Assembly (NCBI GenBank): GCA_964416595.1 | Contig: CAYQES010000007.1 | Span: 42,490-106,489, forward strand | DNA: 64,000 nucleotides | Reading direction: 5' to 3' | DNA from: JAKFYM01 sp964416595 | GTDB lineage: Bacteria > Bdellovibrionota > UBA1018 > CAIPTA01 | In this document: piece by piece, positions 24,068-32,784 of the stretch | How positions within the stretch are numbered: position 1 is the stretch's first letter | How the letters are laid out: the number at the start of each line of letters is the position of its first letter | Translations under genes and position numbers: made by a program | Notes under the pieces: model-generated | What the model saw: only the letters and a program-made list of their open reading frames with translations | What the model was told of the DNA's origin: nothing | The model's database searches: none

Positions 24068-25459
24068 ATGTCAAAATCGGTGAAAAGAGTCGTGAAAAAT
24101 TCTTTTTTCCAGACCATCGGATCCTTCGGGATTTCTGGTCTCAATTTCATTTTAATTCTGACTTACGGAAGATTGTTAGGGCCTGAAGGAGTAGGCTCTC
24201 TTGCCACATCCCAGGCACACGTGATCGTGTGGACGGCACTCGTGGAACTCGGCCTTTCCCATAGTTTGATTGGTGCCCTTACGGCAGCACAAAGTGAGCG
24301 TTCCGAGTTAGCGCGCCAAGGGTTTCGGGCCCGGGATTTAGTATTCCGTGTGCTTTTTTTGCGTCTACTAGGGGCCGCCATTGGTTTTTTTGCCGTGTAT
24401 TTATTTGCCGTGAAACAGTCCCGGGGTGATGAGGCACTTTTTTGGCAAGATATGGCCTTCACTCCTTTTCTTTTTGCCTTAGCTTTCCAACAAACCGCGG
24501 TGGGATTTGCGGCCTACCGGGGTCGCCAGGGCTTAGCTGTGTTTTCCCAATTGGCGGGCATGGTATTTACAGTGGGCTTAGCGATCTACCTGGCGCTTCG
24601 GCAAGCACCTATTTCTTGGTTACTTTTGGCCCAATCCTGGGGCGGATTTTTCACGGCCTTTGTGGTGTTTGGGTATTTTTTTACCATTGGCCGCAGAAAA
24701 AAGAGGCGGGGCGAGAGTCGAAGGTTGGAGCGGGTGTCGAAAGGCACCTGGGGCAAGGAAGCGTGGACTGCCTTGGCCCAGGACGCCTGGCCCTATGCAA
24801 TTACCTTTGGTGTGTTTGTGTTATGGCAACGCTTAGACCAAATCGCCGTAACGCATTTCTTAGGTGACACGAACGGCGGCATCTATGCCATGGCGGTGCG
24901 GGTGGTATCGATTCCGCTTTTATTGGCTACTTCGATTTCTTTTGCTTTGTTTCCTGATTTGCAGCGCATTGGCCGGGACGCTCCCGAGCGAGTGCAATTA
25001 TTATTGGGCATAGTGACCAAGGTGATTTGGCGCTATGGGATAGTAGCTGCGGCAGTGATTTTATTTTTATTGGGAGTTTTGCTCCGCCCTTTATTGCCCG
25101 CTACTTTCGGCCGAGCCTTTCAAGTGTTAATCTTTTTTGCGCCCGGCGTTTGGGCATTTTGGATGCAGTCTTTTTTGGTGAATGCGCTCTTTGGCGTGCG
25201 GGCCTATCGTTTGGTAGTGCAAGCCCATTTATTTGCTTTAGGGTTTTATATCCCTTCGTTGTATTTCCTCACGCAAAATTTTGGCTTACAGGGCGTGATA
25301 TGGTCGTTTAATATATTTTGTTTAGCCATGTGCTTTTTTGGATTTCGGGCAGCCCGTAAAGCGGGCTTGTTGCATACAGGGTATTTATTTTACGGCGCTT
25401 ACACTGCGGAAGAACTAGAATTTTGGCGTGAAACCCGGGCGCAGAAGGTGAAAGCCTAA
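24068..25459 (+). CDS. wzx: Wzx-type polysaccharide flippase (MATE/MOP superfamily)
   Basis: A 463-residue inner-membrane protein with 12-14 hydrophobic helices. The N terminus 'KNSFFQTIGSFGISGLNFILILTYGRLLGPEGVGSLATSQA' is characteristic of oligosaccharide flippases, and the second half repeats the pattern ('WQRLDQIAVTHFLGDTNGGIYAMAVRVVS'). Such proteins turn lipid-linked sugar units across the membrane for O-antigen or capsule assembly. It is the first of four same-strand glycan genes. Its stop overlaps the next ATG by one base (TAATG). Confidence 0.85.
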   Translation: MSKSVKRVVKNSFFQTIGSFGISGLNFILILTYGRLLGPEGVGSLATSQAHVIVWTALVELGLSHSLIGALTAAQSERSELARQGFRARDLVFRVLFLRLLGAAIGFFAVYLFAVKQSRGDEALFWQDMAFTPFLFALAFQQTAVGFAAYRGRQGLAVFSQLAGMVFTVGLAIYLALRQAPISWLLLAQSWGGFFTAFVVFGYFFTIGRRKKRRGESRRLERVSKGTWGKEAWTALAQDAWPYAITFGVFVLWQRLDQIAVTHFLGDTNGGIYAMAVRVVSIPLLLATSISFALFPDLQRIGRDAPERVQLLLGIVTKVIWRYGIVAAAVILFLLGVLLRPLLPATFGRAFQVLIFFAPGVWAFWMQSFLVNALFGVRAYRLVVQAHLFALGFYIPSLYFLTQNFGLQGVIWSFNIFCLAMCFFGFRAARKAGLLHTGYLFYGAYTAEELEFWRETRAQKVKA

Positions 25460-26667
25460 TGCCGCTCACAGCTTTTTTGCGGCAGTTGAGCTTGTGGGCT
25501 TGGTCTTTAGGATTAGCATTGATCGCCTTCGATTTTATTTTATTGCCGGTTTTTGAATGGCGGGCCTCACTTAGTTATATTTTTTTTGGGATCGCGGCCT
25601 TGGCGGTTGCCTGGGCGGAGAAGCGAGAATTTGGTACGCGAGTTTTTTTATATCGCTTGCATGATGCGGTTATTTTTAGTCCGTGGAAATTTCTATTACT
25701 GTATTTTCTCTGGGTGAGTGTTTTCTCGCCTTTTACGCAGGCGCCATTGGCGTCGCTAGTGTATGCGGCCAATGGGTGGATGTCATTGTTCGCCGTGGGT
25801 GTGAGCGCGCAGTTTATTTTCTGCGAGCGAACTAATCATGGAACACTTCTTTTCCCGCAACGTTTGCGCTGGGCCTTTTTTGTGTATTCGATCACGGTGA
25901 GTGTGTTCATGGGAAATGCGCTCTTGCATTTATTTTTCCCTGATACCGCTTGGCCGCTTTTGGTGAATCACCAGGTGAATCTTTTTTTATATTTTACGCT
26001 CGGCATGCCGTTTTTACTCTGGGATTTTTTGAAAGAAGGCCGGCGCTTACTGCCTCGTTGGTTCAGCGTGCTTACGATGTGGCTCGGAACGGTAGCCATT
26101 CTTTTAGTGGGAAAACGCATTCATTTTGCGGCACTTTCGGCCGTGTTATTTGGGGTATTTGGCCTCTTTTTTTATAAGCGGATACGGGCAAAAATTTTAG
26201 TACTGGGTTTGGCGGCCACTGCCGTGGCTATTTTACTCACAGTTGTTTTAGCGGCCACTTTGCGCAATCAACCGATTTGGGATCATTCTTTGGAGTTGGC
26301 TCGCCAGGCCATGGAAAATCGCATGAAGAACTCTTTGGCTCCCGCATGGGATGCGGCGGTGGCGAGTAATTATCTAGGGCGTGGTGTGGGGGTAACAGAT
26401 TTACGGGGTGTTTGGTCTAGGGTATTGGCCGAAGCCGGGCCGATTGGTTTACTTTTTTACGCTAGTTTCTTTTTGATGCTGCTACGAGATTTGTATCGAG
26501 TTCGGCATTCTTCCCGGGTGGTGGTATCCAATGTTTCGGCAGTTTCTTTAGGGATTTTTCTTTTGCTCTTGGGCCATCATGTGGAAAATCCTTATGGAGC
26601 CTATATATGGGTTTGGTATGCCCTCTGGGCACTGTTTGCATCCACATCGAGAAAGAGGATTGCTTGA
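25459..26667 (+). CDS. Wzy/WaaL-type O-antigen polymerase or ligase
   Basis: A 402-residue membrane protein with about 10 hydrophobic helices and a large loop around residues 270-310 ('ELARQAMENRMKNSLAPAWDAAVASNYLGRGVG'), the layout of Wzy_C/O-antigen ligase proteins. The G-x-G-V and 'YASFFLMLLRDLYR' text after the loop supports this. Polymerase and ligase cannot be told apart by sequence. Position between the flippase and two glycosyltransferases supports a surface polysaccharide pathway. Its TGA overlaps the start of the next gene. Confidence 0.75.
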   Translation: MPLTAFLRQLSLWAWSLGLALIAFDFILLPVFEWRASLSYIFFGIAALAVAWAEKREFGTRVFLYRLHDAVIFSPWKFLLLYFLWVSVFSPFTQAPLASLVYAANGWMSLFAVGVSAQFIFCERTNHGTLLFPQRLRWAFFVYSITVSVFMGNALLHLFFPDTAWPLLVNHQVNLFLYFTLGMPFLLWDFLKEGRRLLPRWFSVLTMWLGTVAILLVGKRIHFAALSAVLFGVFGLFFYKRIRAKILVLGLAATAVAILLTVVLAATLRNQPIWDHSLELARQAMENRMKNSLAPAWDAAVASNYLGRGVGVTDLRGVWSRVLAEAGPIGLLFYASFFLMLLRDLYRVRHSSRVVVSNVSAVSLGIFLLLLGHHVENPYGAYIWVWYALWALFASTSRKRIA

Positions 26668-27746
26668 AAGTTTTATTTTTCTCTCACCAAGCAGACTTTT
26701 TGTATGGCGGGGAGATTTGCACTTTAGCTTTTATGGCTGAACTTAAAAAAAGAGGAGTGGAAGTTCATTTTGCTTCACCTCCCGGCCCTTATCTCGAACG
26801 GGCAAAAGAATTTGCCCATTGCCACGCGGTTTCCAGCCGGCAATTTAGCCGGAAAATTTCTCATTTGCCTTTTTTTATTCCCGCCTATTTTCAGACCCAA
26901 AAAGAGTTGGCCACTATTTTACAAAAACATTCCATCGATCTTGTGCACGCCACGAGTTTAAAAGCGATGGTGTATGTGTGGCCTTTGGGAAAACGGTTTT
27001 CAGTGCTCTGGCATCACCATGATATTTTACCGATGGGTTGGAAAAATTCTCTGTGGTTGCGGGCTTTGGCCTGGCGGGCAAAAAGGATTTTAGTTCCTTC
27101 TCGCGCCACGCAAGCTGCTTTGTTGGATGCGGGGGTGAAAAAAAGTTTTGTTTTGCATAATGGTTTTGAGTTGAATACTTGGAGAGTTCGGGATTCCCGC
27201 CAATCCGTAACCCCTTTTCGGGTGGCGCTCATCGGAGAAATTTCTGTTCGTAAAGGCACCGATCGCTTGCCAGAAATCCTGCATCTTTTGCGGGAGATGG
27301 GGCAATTGGACGGAATCGAATTCTTGATCATAGGCGATGCGCTCTCGCAAAAAGCATTTGCCGATGGAATTCGCGAATCCCTTAAAGGCGAAGTGGTTTC
27401 TTTTCTTGGGCGCCGGGAAGACGTGAGCAAACTTTTGCAAGCAATTGACTTGCTTTTAGTGCCGAGCCGGCAAGATCCTTTGCCTACGGTGATCGTGGAG
27501 GCGGCTTTGAGTGGCGTGCCAGCCATTGGTAGCCGGGTTGGCGGCATCCCGGAAATGATTGTGGATGGGAAAAATGGCTTTCTGGCCGATGCAGCGGAAG
27601 AATACGCGGAAAAAATTCTTGCGGCCCGAGATTTACAGACTTGGGCGAAACTCAGCCAGGGAGCCCGCAAAACGGCGGAAGAAAAATTTTCTGTGGCTCC
27701 TTTAACCGATGAATTGCTTGAGCATTATCGGAGTATCCGTGGCTAG
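26664..27746 (+). CDS. GT4-family glycosyltransferase (GT-B fold)
   Basis: From a TTG at 26664 the product is 360 residues. That start overlaps the previous TGA (TTGA), has AGAGGA about seven bases upstream and gives the usual 'LKVLFFSHQADFLYGGEI' beginning. The donor-binding C-terminal domain shows 'VALIGEISVRKGTDRLPEIL', 'VSFLGRREDVSKLLQAIDLLLVPS' and 'PTVIVEAALSGVPAIGSRVGGIPEMI', with the family E-x7-E region. It adds a sugar to the lipid-linked glycan at the cytoplasmic face. Donor and acceptor are unknown. Confidence 0.88.
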   Translation: MKVLFFSHQADFLYGGEICTLAFMAELKKRGVEVHFASPPGPYLERAKEFAHCHAVSSRQFSRKISHLPFFIPAYFQTQKELATILQKHSIDLVHATSLKAMVYVWPLGKRFSVLWHHHDILPMGWKNSLWLRALAWRAKRILVPSRATQAALLDAGVKKSFVLHNGFELNTWRVRDSRQSVTPFRVALIGEISVRKGTDRLPEILHLLREMGQLDGIEFLIIGDALSQKAFADGIRESLKGEVVSFLGRREDVSKLLQAIDLLLVPSRQDPLPTVIVEAALSGVPAIGSRVGGIPEMIVDGKNGFLADAAEEYAEKILAARDLQTWAKLSQGARKTAEEKFSVAPLTDELLEHYRSIRG

Positions 27747-28734
27747 CTTCCAAGCCTCCATTGTGATTCCCTCCTGGAATGGGGCGGCCTTTGTGGTGAA
27801 GGCCTTGGAGAAAATTTTACTGCTTGAGGGGGTGGAGTGGGAAGCTGTGGTCGTAGACCACGGCCGGCAAAACCTAGACACGGAAAAAGCCCTGCAGAAT
27901 TTTTCTTCTTCCGTGCGTTATATTGGCCGGGATGAGCAACTCGGATTTGCGGGCGCCGTGAATCTTGGCGTATCGCTCGCCAAATATGATCTTGTGGCCG
28001 TGATTTGCAATGATGTGCTGGTGGAAAAGGATTGGTTGCGTGCCCTTTTAGCCGCTTACGAAAAAGAAAAACAAGCGGGCCGCTCCCCTGTGCTTTTTTC
28101 TTCTGTGCAGCGCCCCGAGCTCCCCAATCCGCGGCGTGCTCGCATGAATTTCTGGTTCCGGGTGGTGGAACCTGAGGGTGTTCAAGAAGAAGAGTGCTTT
28201 TTTCACCCTGATGGTAGCGCCTTTTTATTCGATCGTTCAGTATATGGTTTGCCTTTTGACGGAGACTATTTTTTATACCAAGAAGATGTGTATCTCGGTT
28301 GGCGGGCCTGGCTCATGGGCCATGAAGTAAAAATGGTAAAAGAATCCAGGGCCGTAAATTTTGATGGTGGAACCACAAAGCGCAAACCCTACCAAACTTC
28401 CTACCTTACTGAGCGCAACCGTTGGTTGAATTATTTTAGTTTTTTGTCCTTTGGTGTGTTGCTGCAGGCTTTTCCTGTTTTAATTTTGGATTTTTTTCTA
28501 AAATTTATTTTTGGCAAAAATCGTTTGGCTAAAATGCAGGCAATCGGTTGGCTGCTGTGCCATATCCCGATTATCTTAAGCAAGCGCCATCAATTGCAAT
28601 CTAGGAGAAAACGAACTGATCGGGAGATTCTACCACTTTTATCTAGAACCTATGTAAGTGGTTCCGCGCTCAAAGTAGAAAATAGCGTATTTAATTTTTT
28701 TATTTCCTTCTTAGGTTTGCCCTTGGGGAAATAG
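27739..28734 (+). CDS. GT2-family glycosyltransferase (GT-A fold), possibly rhamnosyltransferase
   Basis: I chose the GTG at 27739 (331 residues), which has GGAG five bases upstream and begins 'ASFQASIVIPSWNGA', the usual GT2 start; an ATG at 27709 is the alternative. The nucleotide-binding region 'EAVVVDHGRQNLDTEKAL' and 'LVAVICNDVLVEKDWLRALLAAY' and the acceptor-side 'LYQEDVYLGWRAWLMGHEV' match the WbbL/rhamnosyltransferase-like GT2 group. The neighbouring dTDP-rhamnose genes make rhamnose a plausible donor. The C-terminal third has a hydrophobic segment (~240-265) that may touch the membrane. Confidence 0.82.
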   Translation: MASFQASIVIPSWNGAAFVVKALEKILLLEGVEWEAVVVDHGRQNLDTEKALQNFSSSVRYIGRDEQLGFAGAVNLGVSLAKYDLVAVICNDVLVEKDWLRALLAAYEKEKQAGRSPVLFSSVQRPELPNPRRARMNFWFRVVEPEGVQEEECFFHPDGSAFLFDRSVYGLPFDGDYFLYQEDVYLGWRAWLMGHEVKMVKESRAVNFDGGTTKRKPYQTSYLTERNRWLNYFSFLSFGVLLQAFPVLILDFFLKFIFGKNRLAKMQAIGWLLCHIPIILSKRHQLQSRRKRTDREILPLLSRTYVSGSALKVENSVFNFFISFLGLPLGK

Positions 28735-28736
28735 TT

Positions 28737-29270
28737 CTACAGGGGTTGGATTTTTGTAAAATCCGTTAGCTGCTTATCCCTGGCAGAAACTAAAGGGTTT
28801 TTGATGGGCCATGAAATCTTTAATTTCGGATCATCCCAGCGTACGCCGCCCTCGTGGCTAGGGTTATAGGGCACAGTCACTTTATACAACACATCGGCGG
28901 GCTCATTCCCTAACACATAAAAACCGTGGGCAAAGCCCGCCGGAATCCACAGCATAGAAGCATTTTCTTCATTTAGTTCCACCGCATAATACTTTCCATA
29001 TGTGGAAGAATTTTTCCGTAAATCCACAGCCACATCCCAGATGCGACCCCTTACTACGCTCACGAGTTTTCCTTGGTTTGTTTGGTAGTGGAGGCCGCGC
29101 AGTACTCCCGGCATGGAACGGGAGTGATTATCCTGCACAAAGGATTCTTTGATTCCGATTTCTGCTAATGCATCTTGGCGGTAGCGTTCTAGAAAAAAAC
29201 CGCGTTCATCCCGATGAATTTTAGGTTCAAGTAGCAATAGGCCAGGAATTGAGACAGGAGCCGCTTTCAT
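28737..29270 (-). CDS. rfbC: dTDP-4-dehydrorhamnose 3,5-epimerase RmlC
   Basis: A 177-residue cupin enzyme of dTDP-L-rhamnose synthesis. Family landmarks are 'LLLEPKIHRDERGFFLERYR', 'FVQDNHSRSMPGVLRGLHYQ' with the catalytic His, 'VRGRIWDVAVDLRKNSSTYGKY', 'MLWIPAGFAHGFYVL' and 'YNPSHEGGVRWDDP'. All active-site residues expected in RmlC appear present. It is the last gene of the B-A-C unit, overlaps rmlA by 4 bases, and converges with the GT2 gene with only 2 bases between stops. Confidence 0.96.
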   Translation of the reverse strand: MKAAPVSIPGLLLLEPKIHRDERGFFLERYRQDALAEIGIKESFVQDNHSRSMPGVLRGLHYQTNQGKLVSVVRGRIWDVAVDLRKNSSTYGKYYAVELNEENASMLWIPAGFAHGFYVLGNEPADVLYKVTVPYNPSHEGGVRWDDPKLKISWPIKNPLVSARDKQLTDFTKIQPL

Positions 29271-30136
29271 TTCATTTTTCCTAGGCTGCGCAAATATGCG
29301 CCGTATTCGCTTTTGCCATAATGATCGCCGGCTGCCGCAAGATCTTTGGCGGTGATATATTTTTTGTAAAAAGCCACTTCTTCCACGCAGCCCACCATTA
29401 GGCCTGTGCGTTGTTCAATGGTTTGCACAAATTGGGAAGAGGAAAGTAGCGAATCAAAGGTGCCCGTGTCTAACCAGGCCACGCCCCGGCCGAAAGCTTT
29501 CACGCTTAGTTTGTTTTTTTGTAGGTACAATTTATTTATGTCGGTGATTTCTAATTCACCCCGGGCCGAAGGTTTTAGGGATTTGGCCATCGATACCACT
29601 TCGTTATCGTAAAAATAGAGGCCCGTAACGGCCCAGGAAGAACGGGGCTTCAAGGGTTTTTCTTCAATAGAGAGGGCTTGGTTTTTTTCGTCAAATTCTA
29701 CCACGCCGTAACGTTCCGGATCCTGCACATGGTAGGCGTAGATTTCCGCTCCGGTTTTTAAAGCAGCACTTTTAGCCAAAAGCTGGCCGAGTTCCATGCC
29801 GTGAAAAATATTATCGCCCAAGATCAAACACACAGGATCTGAGCCGATGAATTTTTCTCCAATCACAAAAGCCTGGGCAATGCCTTCAGGTTTGGCTTGC
29901 TCCGCATAGGAAAATTTTACGCCTAGGCGGGAGCCATCGCCCAAAAGATTTTGGATGAGTGGCAAATCGCGGGGGGTAGAGATGATTAAGACATCCCGAA
30001 TTCCAGCCAGCATTAGCGTGGAGAGAGGGTAATAGATCGTAGGTTTGTTATAGACCGGCAGCAATTGTTTGCTGATGGCTTGGGTTAGGGGGTAGAGCCT
30101 TGTGCCAGAGCCTCCAGCCAGGATAATGCCTTTCAT
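29267..30136 (-). CDS. rfbA: glucose-1-phosphate thymidylyltransferase RmlA
   Basis: The enzyme makes dTDP-glucose from dTTP and glucose-1-phosphate. The ATG at 30136 gives 289 residues starting 'MKGIILAGGSGTRLYPLT', the nucleotide-binding signature, with GGAGG upstream and an ATGA overlap with rmlB; a start 27 bases further upstream lacks similarity. 'YPLSTLMLAGIRDVLIIS', 'LILGDNIFHG' with the metal-binding Asp, 'IEEKP' and 'WLDTGTFDSLL' are all typical. It is full length. Confidence 0.96.
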   Translation of the reverse strand: MKGIILAGGSGTRLYPLTQAISKQLLPVYNKPTIYYPLSTLMLAGIRDVLIISTPRDLPLIQNLLGDGSRLGVKFSYAEQAKPEGIAQAFVIGEKFIGSDPVCLILGDNIFHGMELGQLLAKSAALKTGAEIYAYHVQDPERYGVVEFDEKNQALSIEEKPLKPRSSWAVTGLYFYDNEVVSMAKSLKPSARGELEITDINKLYLQKNKLSVKAFGRGVAWLDTGTFDSLLSSSQFVQTIEQRTGLMVGCVEEVAFYKKYITAKDLAAAGDHYGKSEYGAYLRSLGKMK

Positions 30137-31146
30137 TTTTTTCCTCCCACTTGCCGGCACCAATCTTGGTTATCTAAGTACCATTGCACTGTAGATTCTA
30201 ATCCTGCCGTAAAATTTTTCGCCGGACTAAAGCCTAATTGTTTTTGTGCTTTTGTGCCGTCAATGGCGTAACGTAAATCGTGGCCCGCGCGATCTTGCAC
30301 AAAGGTGATTTGTTCTTTGTAGGATTTTCCGTCTTTTCTCGGATTTTTTTTATCTAAAATCCCACAGAGTGTTTGCACGAGATCAATATTACGCCGCTCG
30401 CTATTGCCACCCAAACAATAAGTTTCACCCACTTGGCCTTTTTCTAGAGCTAGAAGAATTCCCTCGCAATGATCTTCCACATGGATCCAATCCCGCACAT
30501 TTTTTCCTTCGCCATACACAGGCAAGGGTTTTCCAGCTAGCGCACAATGGATCATGTGGGGAATGAGCTTTTCTGGAAATTGGTAGGGCCCATAATTGTT
30601 AGAGCAATTGGTGATCAGGGTGGGCAGTTGATAAGTGCGGTGCCACGCTTGCACCAAATGATCGGCGCCTGCTTTGGAAGCAGAATAGGGAGAAGAAGGA
30701 TCAAAAGGAGTATTTTCAGAAAACTTTCCACTTTCTCCTAAGGATCCATACACCTCATCGGTGGAAACTTGTAGGAAACGAAAGTGCTTAGGCGAGCCTG
30801 TGCTTTTCCAGTAATGAAGGGCATGCAATAAAAGATTCGCGGTGCCGAGCACATTGGTTTCCACAAACAAAAGTGGATTAGTGATGGAGCGGTCCACATG
30901 GCTTTCGGCGGCGAAATTTAAAATTGCCGTAGGTTGTGCGGAGGCTAAAATTTCTCCCATTTTTGGGCTACGAATGTCTTCCACGATCAATTGAAATTGT
31001 TCTGTAGGTAAACCGGCTAGGTTCTCTTTATGTCCCGCGTAGGTAAGGGAATCCAGGCCAATCACCTTATGGCCTTTTTGCAAAGCCATGCGCACAAAAT
31101 TACTGCCAATGAAGCCCGCTGCGCCTGTGACAAGAAGATGCTGCAT
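30133..31146 (-). CDS. rfbB: dTDP-glucose 4,6-dehydratase RmlB
   Basis: A 337-residue extended SDR enzyme converting dTDP-glucose to dTDP-4-keto-6-deoxyglucose. Seen are 'VTGAAGFIGSNFVRMAL' (NAD site), 'NFAAESHVDRSI', 'VSTDEVYGSLG', the catalytic 'PYSASKAGADHLV' and 'NCSNNYGPYQFPEKLIP'. These are diagnostic for RmlB. Its ATG overlaps the end of ftsB by one base. The order rmlB-A-C without rmlD leaves the reductase to the gene at 21.1-22.1 kb or elsewhere. Confidence 0.96.
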   Translation of the reverse strand: MQHLLVTGAAGFIGSNFVRMALQKGHKVIGLDSLTYAGHKENLAGLPTEQFQLIVEDIRSPKMGEILASAQPTAILNFAAESHVDRSITNPLLFVETNVLGTANLLLHALHYWKSTGSPKHFRFLQVSTDEVYGSLGESGKFSENTPFDPSSPYSASKAGADHLVQAWHRTYQLPTLITNCSNNYGPYQFPEKLIPHMIHCALAGKPLPVYGEGKNVRDWIHVEDHCEGILLALEKGQVGETYCLGGNSERRNIDLVQTLCGILDKKNPRKDGKSYKEQITFVQDRAGHDLRYAIDGTKAQKQLGFSPAKNFTAGLESTVQWYLDNQDWCRQVGGKK

Positions 31147-31409
31147 TATTGGAACTCAAATAAAATTTCGTCGGGCGCAACGAGAGATAGGTTGGAGCGA
31201 ATAATATGTTCCAATCGCCGAGGGCTTTTCTGCACGGAATCGATATCATGGAAGAGGGCCGTATTTTCTCGCTGTAAACTATTGATACGGGCTTCGAGCC
31301 GGGCATTTTCTTGGCTGGCGTGGTAGGCGGAAAGCAAGCCTGCCTCGCCAAAAATCACGATCCCCAAGGAGATGATAAAAGCTGCTAAGAAAATATAGCC
31401 TAGCTTCAA
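31146..31409 (-). CDS. ftsB: FtsB/DivIC-family septum formation initiator
   Basis: An 87-residue bitopic protein with one N-terminal membrane helix (~residues 5-25), then a coiled coil (~33-60, 'ENARLEARINSLQRENTALFHDIDSVQKS') and the family's ending 'RLEHIIRSNLSLVAPDEILFEF'. FtsB joins FtsQ and FtsL in the division complex and helps activate septal peptidoglycan synthesis. Position directly after eno, with a 4-base overlap, is the classic proteobacterial eno-ftsB pair and strengthens the call. Confidence 0.9.
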   Translation of the reverse strand: MKLGYIFLAAFIISLGIVIFGEAGLLSAYHASQENARLEARINSLQRENTALFHDIDSVQKSPRRLEHIIRSNLSLVAPDEILFEFQ

Positions 31410-32728
31410 AACTTCATCCCCATGGATTGCAGGCCATTAAAACGGCAATTGTCTCCAAGCACTTCTTCGATGCGTAACAATTGGTTATACTTAGCCATCC
31501 GTTCTCCACGGGAGGCAGAGCCGGTTTTTACGAGTCCTGAATCTGTGGCTACGGCGAGATCGGAAAGGAAAGTGTCTTCGGTTTCACCGCTACGGTGGGA
31601 AACAACTGTATTGTAATGGTGTTTACGGGCCAGCGCGATGGTTTCTAAGGTTTCGGTGATCGTGCCAATTTGGTTGATCTTAATGAGGATCGCATTGGCG
31701 GCTTTTTCCTCAATGCCTCTTTTCAAGATTTTACTGTTGGTTACGAAAAGATCATCACCCACGAGCATGATCTTTTTGCCTAATTCTTTTGTGAGTAATT
31801 TCCAGCCATCCCAATCGCCTTCGTCGAGCCCGTCTTCAATGCTCACGATCGGATACTTCATGCAGAGCTCGCTGTAATAGGCCACGAGAGCCTTCGCATC
31901 CATTTCGGATTGGCCCGAGCCCTTCATTTCATAGAGGCCCTTTTCGTTGCGGAACTCGCTGGCGGCGCAATCCAAGGCTAAATAAATATCTTGGCCGGGC
32001 CGGTAACCGGCGCGGGCAATCGCTTCTTGGATCATTTCTATAGCTTCGTTATTGGAATTTACGGAAGGCGCAAAGCCGCCCTCATCGCCCACGTTGGTGG
32101 ATAATTTATTTTCATGCAGAACATTTTTTAAATGGTGAAATACTTCCACGCCCGCCCGCAATGAATCCTTATAGGTGCGTGCCGAAGGAATGATCATGAA
32201 CTCTTGGATGGAAAGATTATTATCCGCGTGTTTTCCGCCATTCAAAATATTCATCATGGGCGTAGGCAAAGTGATTCCTTTATAGGGCACAGAGCTTTGC
32301 AAAAAAGTTTCGTAGTAAGCGGTTTCTAAAAATTTATGCAGAAATTCTTTTCTGGAATCAGCTGCGGCTCGGCAAATGGCCATGGAAACACCCAGCATTG
32401 CATTAGCGCCGAGCTTTGATTTCATTTCTGTGCCGTCGAGCTCCAGCATCAAGCGATCGAGTTTATAAAATTCGTCCGCAGATTTGCCCTTGAGCAGCGG
32501 TGCGATTTGTTCTCGCACATTGCTTACTGCTTTCAATACGCCTCTACCCAAGTAACGGGTTTTATCTTTGTCCCTAAGCTCCAAGGCTTCACGGGAACCG
32601 GTAGAGGCACCGCTCGGCACCGAGGCTCTGCCAAAAGATCCATCCGATAAGCTGACTTCAGCTTCTAGTGTGGGATTTCCCCGGGAATCCAAGATTTCGC
32701 GGGCGTGTATTTTCTCAATTTTGGGCAT
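31406..32728 (-). CDS. eno: enolase
   Basis: A 440-residue glycolytic enzyme interconverting 2-phosphoglycerate and phosphoenolpyruvate. The sequence shows 'EILDSRGNPTLEAEV', 'VPSGASTGSREALELRD', 'NVGDEGGFAPSV', 'SIEDGLDEGDWDGW', 'VGDDLFVTN', the catalytic Lys region 'AILIKINQIGT' and 'VVSHRSGETEDTFLSDLAVA'. A GGAAAG ribosome binding site lies before the ATG. The 56 bases upstream to trmFO could hold a promoter. Confidence 0.98.
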   Translation of the reverse strand: MPKIEKIHAREILDSRGNPTLEAEVSLSDGSFGRASVPSGASTGSREALELRDKDKTRYLGRGVLKAVSNVREQIAPLLKGKSADEFYKLDRLMLELDGTEMKSKLGANAMLGVSMAICRAAADSRKEFLHKFLETAYYETFLQSSVPYKGITLPTPMMNILNGGKHADNNLSIQEFMIIPSARTYKDSLRAGVEVFHHLKNVLHENKLSTNVGDEGGFAPSVNSNNEAIEMIQEAIARAGYRPGQDIYLALDCAASEFRNEKGLYEMKGSGQSEMDAKALVAYYSELCMKYPIVSIEDGLDEGDWDGWKLLTKELGKKIMLVGDDLFVTNSKILKRGIEEKAANAILIKINQIGTITETLETIALARKHHYNTVVSHRSGETEDTFLSDLAVATDSGLVKTGSASRGERMAKYNQLLRIEEVLGDNCRFNGLQSMGMKF

Positions 32729-32784
32729 AGAAGCTTTCCTTTCGCTGCCCAGTTTAGCATAGATTGGGGGAGGATAAAGGCCCC